Shown: positions 1 through 6,377 of the stretch, in pieces
Layout of the letters: every line of letters begins with the position of its first letter
How positions within the stretch are numbered: position 1 is the stretch's first letter
Source: CAZJKE01 sp964555625
GTDB lineage: Bacteria; Planctomycetota; Phycisphaerae; Phycisphaerales; SM1A02
Assembly (NCBI GenBank): GCA_964555625.1
Contig: CAZKTE010000064.1
Location: forward strand, 1 to 7,862
Direction of reading: 5' to 3'
Length of the DNA stretch: 7,862 nucleotides
The notes under the pieces: model-generated
What the model was told of the DNA's origin: nothing
What the model saw: the letters and a program-made list of their open reading frames with translations, nothing else
The model's database searches: none
Position numbers and translations under genes: made by a program

Positions 1-1
1 C

Positions 2-916
2 TGTCTGAAGATGGCCCGCGAGGGCCATGACAGCGGGCAGGTCAAGCTTGCCACCTATGCGCTCAAGGAGCTGCGGTACGCCTACCGCGTCTTCAACCGC
101 TACCGCGGGACGCGCAAGGTGACGATCTACGGTTCAGCCCGCACGCCCGAGGGACACGGGGACTACGAGGCGGCGCGCGCTTTCGGCGCGGCGATGGCTG
201 CCAAGGGATGGATGGCCATCACCGGCGCGGGGGACGGCATCATGAAGGCCGGGCACGAGGGGCCCACGCGAGAGGCGAGTTTCGGTCTGGCCATCCGCCT
301 GCCCTTCGAGACGACGGCCAACGCGGTCATCGAGGGTGACTCGAAGCTCATCAACTTCCGCTACTTCTTCACGCGCAAGGTGATGTTCATGTCACACGCG
401 GACGCGGTCGCCGTGTTCCCGGGAGGATTCGGCACGCAGGATGAACTGTTTGAGGCGCTCACACTCGTCCAGACGGGCAAGTCCAACATCCTGCCGATCG
501 TACTCATCGCCGGAGACGGCGACGACTACTGGGACAACTGGGCGACGCACGTGCGCGAGGACCTACTCTCCCGCGGGGTGATCAGCGCAGAGGACGAGTC
601 GCTCTTCCACATCGCCGACAGCCCCGAGGACGGCGTGGCGCATGTGATGCAGTTCTATCGCCTCTACCACTCGAGCCGCTATGTTCGAAGCGACTTCGTC
701 ATTCGCCTCAACCATGCCATCGGCGAGGCGGACGTAGCGCGACTCAACGATCACTTCAGCGACATCGTCCGCTCCGGCGCCATCGCGTTGAGCGATCCAC
801 TTCGTGGCGAGCAGGATCACCTCGAACTACCACGACTGGTGGTTCCCCACACTCGCCGAAGCTACGGGCGATTGCGCCAACTCATCGACGAGCTCAACGC
901 GTGCGACCCTGCCTGA
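2..916 (+). CDS. LOG-family (TIGR00730-type) nucleotide phosphoribohydrolase, probably 5'-partial
   Basis: This is a Rossmann-fold LOG-family protein. Characterised relatives cleave the N-glycosidic bond of nucleoside 5'-monophosphates: plant LOG releases active cytokinin, and E. coli PpnN degrades purine and pyrimidine nucleotides. Counting from the first ATG at 11, visible motifs are GSAR (41-44), TGAGDGIMKA (71-80), FFTRKVMFMSHADA (119-132) and the signature PGGFGTQDE (137-145). R122 and E145 sit where the family's catalytic Arg and Glu lie. A C-terminal extension of about 100 residues follows the core (roughly 205-301), so this is the long form rather than the ~190-residue plant-like form. 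The frame stays open to the left edge. The residues after the ATG (EGHDSGQVKLATYALKELRY) resemble an internal helical region of long-form members, so the true start is probably upstream. The 3' end overlaps the next gene by 16 bp. The family is clear; the substrate is not. Confidence 0.88.
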   Translation, partial: CLKMAREGHDSGQVKLATYALKELRYAYRVFNRYRGTRKVTIYGSARTPEGHGDYEAARAFGAAMAAKGWMAITGAGDGIMKAGHEGPTREASFGLAIRLPFETTANAVIEGDSKLINFRYFFTRKVMFMSHADAVAVFPGGFGTQDELFEALTLVQTGKSNILPIVLIAGDGDDYWDNWATHVREDLLSRGVISAEDESLFHIADSPEDGVAHVMQFYRLYHSSRYVRSDFVIRLNHAIGEADVARLNDHFSDIVRSGAIALSDPLRGEQDHLELPRLVVPHTRRSYGRLRQLIDELNACDPA

Positions 917-1656
917 CCTTCGCGCTGCTGGTCGCCTGCGCCGGGCGGGGGCCCAGCGAGCCTCTCGCTGTGCCCACGGCGAGGCTGGAGCTCGACGGGA
1001 CGGGGTTGGCGGTACGGACGCACGTGGTCAAGGGCGACCGAGGCGACCTGCAGGCGCTGCTCGAGCAGGCCGGGCGGGTCATCGATGACGGTGCGCTGAG
1101 CGATCGTCTCGCCAGCGATGGCCTGCACGTGCGACGCATCGACTCGGCGCAGGTGGACCTGCTGGTGGCGTCCATGGACGCTCATCCCGTCTCGCAACTC
1201 GCTTGGCATGGCCAGGTCCTGCAATGGCGCGACGTGGTGCAACGTCGCCTGCCAGGGGACGGGCTGTTGGTGAGCGCCGCGGGCACCCCCCACCTGATCG
1301 ACCGTGGACTGCTGACGCTGCTCTGTCGCAGTTGGACGATGCAGCGCGAGGATGGCCGATTTCTCTACCTGCACCTTCGGCCCACCTGGCATGTGGAGGG
1401 CCTCGCATCGACGATCCCCGGTCAGCCCATCGAGCCCCGCGCGCTGCATGTCTTCGAGGACCTCCAGATCGAGTGCCTCCTTGGCGAGGGCGAGGCCCTG
1501 TTGTGCTGCGCTGCGCTCTCCCCGCCGCCGCGCGTGCACGGACCCCTCGATGACGGGCCACCGGGCGTGCGAATGGGCGAAGCGCTGCTTGGCGCACCCA
1601 GCGAGGAGCCGCTCCTGATCTTCGTGAGCTTCGAGGCCCATGGCGGGGCGTGGTAG
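901..1656 (+). CDS. Probable lipoprotein of unknown function
   Basis: I do not recognise this 251-residue protein. The proposed start is GTG at 901, inside the end of the LOG-family gene; the next in-frame ATG (residue 92) is far too late. The N-terminus reads MRPCLTFALLVAC: one Arg, a short hydrophobic stretch and a lipobox-like L10-V11-A12-C13, which suggests export and lipidation at Cys13, although the hydrophobic core is short. After it comes a soluble domain with no transmembrane segment. It contains a Leu/Asp/Arg-rich stretch (48-90), AWHGQVLQW (101-109), SWTMQREDGRFLYLHLRP (144-161) and a C-terminal strand-like LLIFVSFEAHGG (238-249). Third codon positions are strongly G/C, and the frame fits between two real genes (9-bp gap to pssA), which supports coding. 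A long open frame on the opposite strand here is a GC-driven shadow. Function, and strictly also localisation, remain open. Confidence 0.7.
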   Translation: MRPCLTFALLVACAGRGPSEPLAVPTARLELDGTGLAVRTHVVKGDRGDLQALLEQAGRVIDDGALSDRLASDGLHVRRIDSAQVDLLVASMDAHPVSQLAWHGQVLQWRDVVQRRLPGDGLLVSAAGTPHLIDRGLLTLLCRSWTMQREDGRFLYLHLRPTWHVEGLASTIPGQPIEPRALHVFEDLQIECLLGEGEALLCCAALSPPPRVHGPLDDGPPGVRMGEALLGAPSEEPLLIFVSFEAHGGAW

Positions 1657-1665
1657 AATGGCGCG

Positions 1666-2604
1666 ATGCCCCCGGGAACAGAACTAGAGACACGCTCGGA
1701 AGTGGACGCGGCGGGCAACGGTGCGCCGTCGCCTCTCTCAGCGGACCCCGCGATGCGGCGTCGACGGCTGCCGCCCACGACCGCCTGGCCGCTGTTGTTC
1801 ACTCTCGGAAACCTCGTCTCGGGGTTCGCGGCAATCCTCTACGCGATGAAGGCCCCAGACTGGGTGGGCCCCTGGGGGTGGAGCGGCCTGACGATGGCCG
1901 GGGCCCTGGTCTTCCTGGGCATCGTGCTCGACAGCATGGACGGGACCATCGCGAGGCTCACTCGAAGTGTCTCGGAGCTTGGCGCGTCGCTCGATTCACT
2001 TGCCGACCTGGTGACCTGCGGCGTGGCTCCGGCGGTCATGACGCTGGTGCTGGTGCAGGGCTACCTCGATCCGATGGGCCACCTCTCTATGGTGGGCCCG
2101 GACGTGGACCTGCCCTGGGGCAAGGTCGTCTGGAGCATGACGGCCCTCTACCTCTGCTGCGCAGCGCTGCGGCTTGCCCGATTCAATGTCGAGACGCAGC
2201 CACAACGAGCCCCCAACGAGCGAATCGTCTTCTGCGGCATGCCCTCGCCGGGCGCGGCGGGTACGGTTGCGGCTCTGATCCTGCTGCACCAGCACCTGTT
2301 GGCCGGCTCCGGTGAGATAGCGGGGGACTGGCTGGGCCGCGGCTATGCCTTCGGCGTACCGATCGTCATGCTGCTCTGCGCTGTGGCGATGGTCTCGCGG
2401 CTGCAGTACGACCACTTCGTCAACCGCTACCTGGGCCGTCCCCAGTCCTTCCGATTCATCGCGGGCCTGGTGATCGTGCTCTGCCTTGGCGTCTGGTGGT
2501 TCCAGGAGATGGTGGCAATCGGGTTCCTGGCATACGCGCTCAGCGCGCCGCTGAGATGGATGACCGGCGGCATGCGCGCCGATCCGGAACTGGGCGACGG
2601 ATGA
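1666..2604 (+). CDS. pssA: CDP-diacylglycerol--serine O-phosphatidyltransferase (phosphatidylserine synthase)
   Basis: This integral membrane enzyme transfers phosphatidate from CDP-diacylglycerol to L-serine. It gives phosphatidylserine and CMP, the first committed step to phosphatidylethanolamine. The CDP-alcohol phosphotransferase signature is complete: D89-x2-D92-G93-x2-A96-R97-x8-G106-x3-D110-x3-D114, with the Asp residues that bind metal and catalyse. PssA-specific surroundings are also present: TLGNLVSGFAAI (46-57), CGVAPAVM (118-125), ALRLARFNVE (167-176) and FCGMPSPGAAG (189-199). Hydrophobic segments lie near 43-61, 75-90, 118-131, 155-170, 196-212, 229-244, 263-279 and 281-293, as expected for this fold. 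The start at 1666 gives 312 residues. Met30 (1753) would remove a low-complexity tail and give about 283, close to usual bacterial lengths, so the start is uncertain. Its stop overlaps the gltX start (ATGA). Confidence 0.95.
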   Translation: MPPGTELETRSEVDAAGNGAPSPLSADPAMRRRRLPPTTAWPLLFTLGNLVSGFAAILYAMKAPDWVGPWGWSGLTMAGALVFLGIVLDSMDGTIARLTRSVSELGASLDSLADLVTCGVAPAVMTLVLVQGYLDPMGHLSMVGPDVDLPWGKVVWSMTALYLCCAALRLARFNVETQPQRAPNERIVFCGMPSPGAAGTVAALILLHQHLLAGSGEIAGDWLGRGYAFGVPIVMLLCAVAMVSRLQYDHFVNRYLGRPQSFRFIAGLVIVLCLGVWWFQEMVAIGFLAYALSAPLRWMTGGMRADPELGDG

Positions 2605-4253
2605 GCGATGCGAACGTTCGAACACGCTTCGCCCCGAGCCCGACGGGCCACCTGCACGTGGGCGGCGCGCGCACGGCCCTCTTCTGCTGGGCGTATGCCC
2701 GCGGCCACGATGGCCGCTTCAGCGTGCGCATAGAGGACACCGACCAGGCCAGATCCAGCGGCGAGTCCACGCAGGCGATCCTCCGCGACCTGGCATGGCT
2801 GGGCATCGGCTGGGACGAGGGTCCCGCGTACGGGGAGCACGGATGTGGCGAGGGCGGTCCCTGGCTGCAGTCGCAGCGCGTGGACCTGCATCGCGATGCC
2901 GTTGACCGCCTGATTGCAGAGGGACACGCCTATCGCGCATTCGAGACCGCCGAGGAACTCGACGCGAGCAGAGCGGCGGCCCGCAGCGAGGGTCGCACCT
3001 GGCGCTACGATCGCGCTGCCCTCGAGCTGGACGCGGAGACCATCGAACAGCGGGTCTCGGAGGGAATACCCCACGTCGTGCGCTTCAAGGTGCCAGATGG
3101 TGGCGCCGTCAGCGTCCGCGACGAGGTCCTTGGTGAGGTCAGCGTCGACGCGTCTGAGATCGACGACTTCGTGATCTGGAAGGCCGATGGATCGCCGACC
3201 TATCACCTGGCGGTGGTGGTCGACGACCAGGACATGGGCGTCACGCACGTCATCCGCGGCCAGGAACACCTGAACAACACCGCCCGCCACGCGCTCCTCC
3301 AGGACGCTCTTGGATACGACAGACCCTGCTACGCCCACCTGTCGCTGATCTTCAATCCAGACGGCTCCAAGATGTCCAAGCGCGACAAGGACAAGGCGCT
3401 GCGAGTGGCCATCAAGGAACGGGCGATCGACGCACCGCCTGCCGGCACGCTCGATGCGGATGCCTGGAACACCTGGCGCTCGGCCAAGGACGCGCAGCTG
3501 CCCCCCGTTGAGGCGGCGGCAATGGCGGCGGCCATCGGCGTGGAACTGCCGGAGATCGATGTCGAGGATTTCAAGGCCGCCGGCTATCTCCCCGAGGTCC
3601 TGATCAACTATCTGGGGCTGCTTGGGTGGTCGCCTGGCGATGATCGCGAGCACTTCGACGCGGCATTTCTTGCCGAACACTTCTCGCTGGATCGGATCGT
3701 CAAGTCGCCGGCGAAGTTCGACCGCAAGAAGCTTCTGGCGTTCAACCTCGATGCGATCCAGGCGATGGACTCGGCGGCCTTCGAGGCGGCTCTTCGCACA
3801 TGGTGCGAGGACTACGCCCCGGCCTTCCTGGACCTGCGCGATCGCTTCACGCGCTTCGCCGCGGCCAATCACCAGCGAAGCAAGACCCTGGCGGATCCAG
3901 CCGCGACGTGCGGGTTTCTCCTGCAGGCCGACGACGCCATCATCTGGGAGGAGACCAAGCCGATGCGCAAGGCCCTCCTCAAGGGCGAGCCGACGGGCCT
4001 TGCCGTGCTCGCCGACGTGGCTGCTGCGCTCGAGGCGATCGGCGACTGGAGCGAGGACGCCCTGGGGACGTGCCTGGAGGCAGCGGCCCCCGAGGGCAAG
4101 CTTGGCCGCGTGGCGCAGCCGCTGCGGGCGGCCGTCAGCGGCGGCCCGATCAGCCCGCCGATCTTCGACACGCTCATCCTGCTGGGCAGGGAGGCGACGC
4201 TGGCGCGCGTGAGTCGCTGCCTTGCGCACTTTGCGAGCCACGCCGATGCCTGA
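2601..4253 (+). CDS. gltX: Glutamyl-tRNA synthetase with a post-KMSKR insert
   Basis: This cytosolic class Ib aminoacyl-tRNA synthetase charges tRNA(Glu), and possibly also tRNA(Gln) if it is non-discriminating. The N-terminal catalytic domain has the HIGH-type motif in PSPTGHLHVGGARTAL (12-27), RIEDTDQAR (43-51), ADGSPTYHLAVVVDD (195-209), IRGQEHLNNT (218-227) and KMSKR (257-261). The anticodon-binding half starts near GYLPEVLINYLGLLGWS (328-344). Its end has GKLGRVAQPLRAAVSG (499-514) and SPPIFDTLILLGRE (518-531). Between KMSKRDKDK and IDVEDFKAAGYLP lie about 50 residues (roughly 266-318) absent from E. coli-type enzymes, which explains much of the length of 550 against about 470-485. The start is ATG 2601, overlapping the pssA stop. 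The open frame reaches back to 2496, but that stretch overlaps pssA and the family signature begins at once after 2601. Whether it is discriminating cannot be read by eye. Confidence 0.96.
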   Translation: MSDANVRTRFAPSPTGHLHVGGARTALFCWAYARGHDGRFSVRIEDTDQARSSGESTQAILRDLAWLGIGWDEGPAYGEHGCGEGGPWLQSQRVDLHRDAVDRLIAEGHAYRAFETAEELDASRAAARSEGRTWRYDRAALELDAETIEQRVSEGIPHVVRFKVPDGGAVSVRDEVLGEVSVDASEIDDFVIWKADGSPTYHLAVVVDDQDMGVTHVIRGQEHLNNTARHALLQDALGYDRPCYAHLSLIFNPDGSKMSKRDKDKALRVAIKERAIDAPPAGTLDADAWNTWRSAKDAQLPPVEAAAMAAAIGVELPEIDVEDFKAAGYLPEVLINYLGLLGWSPGDDREHFDAAFLAEHFSLDRIVKSPAKFDRKKLLAFNLDAIQAMDSAAFEAALRTWCEDYAPAFLDLRDRFTRFAAANHQRSKTLADPAATCGFLLQADDAIIWEETKPMRKALLKGEPTGLAVLADVAAALEAIGDWSEDALGTCLEAAAPEGKLGRVAQPLRAAVSGGPISPPIFDTLILLGREATLARVSRCLAHFASHADA

Positions 4254-5097
4254 GATCGACACGCGACAAGTCCTTTTGGAGGGATTCTTCGACTACGCCG
4301 GGCTCTATCCACCGGCGTCGCTGGACATGGAGGAGACGGTCGCCAATTGGGTCGCGGCCCTCGACGGCCACTGGTCCTGGATGATCGGCCGGCTGATCGT
4401 GCCCGCATCGCGCCTTGACGAGTACGCCGCCGCGGCAGCGGCCCATGGCCAAGACGAGGAGCCCTGGTGCCTCTCGGTCCTGCTGCCTGAGGCAGGCGAA
4501 GACGCGTTCGAGAGAGCGATTGGTGCTGCCATGGCCTGCAAGGTGGGAATGGTCGATGTCGTGGAGTTCAAGGCCGCGACGCCGCAGGCGCTCGAGACGG
4601 CCCTGGACCTGTTGCCCGATGAGCTCTTCCCATTCGTGGAGATCGACATCACGGCCGACCCGCGGGGCATGCTCGCGGCACTGGCAGGGTCGGTCGCCGC
4701 GGCCAAGGTCCGCACCGGCGGCACCAGCGGCGGGGACTACCCGCAGTTAGATGACCTAGCCCGCTTCGTCCATGTCTGCGCCACAAGCGGCCAGCCCTTC
4801 AAGGCCACGGCGGGCATGCACCATCCCACCCGCCGCCACAACCACGCCACGGGCGTGCTGGAGTATGGATTTCTGGGAGTACTGTTGGCGACGGCCGCGG
4901 CGCGATTCCGTGACGCCAGCGAGGACGAGGTCGCCGCGATACTCGCCGCCGAGGAGCTTGAGGACGGGTGGCTTGATGCCTGGGAGGCTCAGGAGCTCGC
5001 CGTCGTCCGGAGCGAGCTCTTCTGCTCGCTCGGATCGTGCAGTTTCGATGAACCACGAGAGGACCTGCAGGCCCTGGGCCTGCTTGATGCACCATGA
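4246..5097 (+). CDS. Conserved protein of unknown function (DYAGLYPPA / KATAGMHHP family)
   Basis: This 283-residue soluble protein has no signal peptide or membrane segment. I recall similar conserved hypothetical proteins with DYAGLFPPA and KATAGLHHP motifs in several phyla but know no assigned function. Visible motifs are DYAGLYPPA (16-24), MIGRLIVPASRL (46-57), VVEFKA (105-110), PFVEIDI (129-135), AKVRTGG (153-159), FKATAGMHHPTR (185-196), EYGFLGVLLA (206-215) and the C-terminal GSCSFDEP (263-270). Strand-like segments alternating with helices, several ending in charged residues (E107/K109, E132/D134, K154/R156, K186), suggest a (beta/alpha)8-barrel-like enzyme with the conserved Lys, Glu and His residues in one pocket; this is inference. 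ATG 4246 is chosen over an in-frame TTG at 4222 because the conserved part begins just after it. It overlaps the gltX end by 8 bp and the fahA start by 4 bp (ATGA), suggesting translational coupling and a role near tyrosine breakdown. Confidence 0.85.
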   Translation: MPEIDTRQVLLEGFFDYAGLYPPASLDMEETVANWVAALDGHWSWMIGRLIVPASRLDEYAAAAAAHGQDEEPWCLSVLLPEAGEDAFERAIGAAMACKVGMVDVVEFKAATPQALETALDLLPDELFPFVEIDITADPRGMLAALAGSVAAAKVRTGGTSGGDYPQLDDLARFVHVCATSGQPFKATAGMHHPTRRHNHATGVLEYGFLGVLLATAAARFRDASEDEVAAILAAEELEDGWLDAWEAQELAVVRSELFCSLGSCSFDEPREDLQALGLLDAP

Positions 5098-6377
5098 CCC
5101 TTGATCACACCCATGATCCCGAAGCGCGCAGTTGGGTCGAGTCCGCCAACGTCGAGGGATGTGACTGGCCGATCCAGAACCTCCCGCTGGGGGTAGGCAG
5201 CGTCGATGGCCAGGACACGATCCTCACCGCCATCGGCGACCAGGTCGTCGACCTGCGCAGTGCAGTGGCGGCGGGCGCGATTCCCGCATCGGCGGAACTC
5301 GCCTGCGCGCTCTCTGCCACAACGCTCAATGCACTGATGGGGCAGGGCCGCGACGCGGCCACGGCCCTGCGGCACGCGCTGTTTGCCGCGTTGCGTGACG
5401 AATCGCACCGCGCTGCGCTTGCACCTTCTATGCACGCGGCGGCCGGCGTCGAGATGCGCCTGCCGGCGTCGATCGGCGACTACAGCGACTTTTACGCCTC
5501 GGTGCACCACGCGACGAACATCGGCTCGATGTTTCGGCCAGACAACCCGCTCATGCCCAACTACAAGCACCTGCCGGTGGGCTACCACGGCCGCGCAAGC
5601 AGCATCGTGGTCTCCGGCAGCGACGTGCGGCGGCCAAGCGGCCAGACTGCTGGCGACGACGCACCCACGTATGGACCAAGTCGCCTCCTGGACTACGAGC
5701 TTGAGATGGGGATCTTCGTCGCCGCAGGCAACGCGATGGGCGAGGCGATCCCCATGGACCGTGTCGAGGAGCATCTCTTTGGAATGGTGCTGCTCAACGA
5801 CTGGTCGGCGCGGGACGTGCAGAAGTGGGAGTACCAGCCCCTTGGCCCGTTCAACGCCAAGAACTTCGCCAGTTCCATCAGCCCCTGGATCGTGACGATG
5901 GACGCCCTGGCGCCATTCAAGGTGCCCGGGCCACCGCGCGGCGAGGAGGACCCGCCGACCCTTGACTACCTTGCGCCCGTCTCTGACCTTGGTCTGGCCA
6001 TCAGCGTCGAGGCGCACCTCTCCTCGGCCTCGATGCGTAAGAAGGGCATGGAGCCCATGCAGTTGAGCTCGGCCAACTACGCGGACATGTTCTGGACGAT
6101 CGGCCAGATGGTAGCGCACCACGCCAGCACCGGCTGCAACCTCCGGCCCGGCGACCTCCTGGGCAGCGGCACCGTCAGCGGCCCGGATCCATCAAATCGC
6201 GGCTGCCTCCTGGAATTGACCTGGCGCGGGGAGGAGCCCATCGATCTTCCCGATGGCACGCAGCGAAAGCTGCTGCAGGACGGCGACGAGGTGATCCTCC
6301 GCGGTTTCTGCCGAAGCGAGGGCGTCGCATCGATCGGGTTCGGGGAGTGCCGCGGCGTGGTGCTGCCTGCGACCTGA
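5094..6377 (+). CDS. fahA: Fumarylacetoacetase (fumarylacetoacetate hydrolase)
   Basis: This enzyme performs the last step of tyrosine and homogentisate catabolism: metal-dependent hydrolysis of the C-C bond of 4-fumarylacetoacetate to fumarate and acetoacetate in the cytosol. The length of 427 matches bacterial and animal FAH. An SH3-like N-terminal domain (about 1-120) precedes the FAH fold. Mapped by eye onto mouse FAH, the metal ligands D126/E199/E201/D233 correspond to D132 (SDFYAS), E202 and E204 (DYELEMG) and D236 (NDWSARD). The general base H133 corresponds to H139, and R237/Q240/K253/E364 to R240, Q243, K256 and E374. GYHGRASS (163-170), WEYQPLGPFNAKNF (245-258) and GSGTVSGPDP (357-366) are typical. 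The start ATG overlaps the previous stop, and no separate promoter or ribosome site is visible. Its stop abuts that of the convergent hmgA. Nothing essential is missing. Confidence 0.97.
   Translation: MTLDHTHDPEARSWVESANVEGCDWPIQNLPLGVGSVDGQDTILTAIGDQVVDLRSAVAAGAIPASAELACALSATTLNALMGQGRDAATALRHALFAALRDESHRAALAPSMHAAAGVEMRLPASIGDYSDFYASVHHATNIGSMFRPDNPLMPNYKHLPVGYHGRASSIVVSGSDVRRPSGQTAGDDAPTYGPSRLLDYELEMGIFVAAGNAMGEAIPMDRVEEHLFGMVLLNDWSARDVQKWEYQPLGPFNAKNFASSISPWIVTMDALAPFKVPGPPRGEEDPPTLDYLAPVSDLGLAISVEAHLSSASMRKKGMEPMQLSSANYADMFWTIGQMVAHHASTGCNLRPGDLLGSGTVSGPDPSNRGCLLELTWRGEEPIDLPDGTQRKLLQDGDEVILRGFCRSEGVASIGFGECRGVVLPAT

Noticed and set aside
862..1641. 259-codon minus-strand open frame opposite the putative lipoprotein gene
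   Set aside because: The plus-strand frame has a plausible signal sequence, fits the co-directional spacing and shows G/C-rich third positions. The antisense product (His/Gln/Arg-rich) has no recognisable features.
2496..2600. N-terminal extension of gltX back to an earlier start
   Set aside because: It would overlap pssA by over 100 bases and adds basic, motif-free residues, whereas the family signature begins right after ATG 2601.
2427..4262. 611-codon open frame on the minus strand opposite gltX
   Set aside because: It lies wholly antisense to a clear glutamyl-tRNA synthetase. Its translation is Arg/Ala/Val-rich with no family motif, a usual shadow in GC-rich DNA.
4989..6122. 377-codon minus-strand open frame opposite fahA
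   Set aside because: It is antisense to a fully conserved fumarylacetoacetase and its translation shows no domain.
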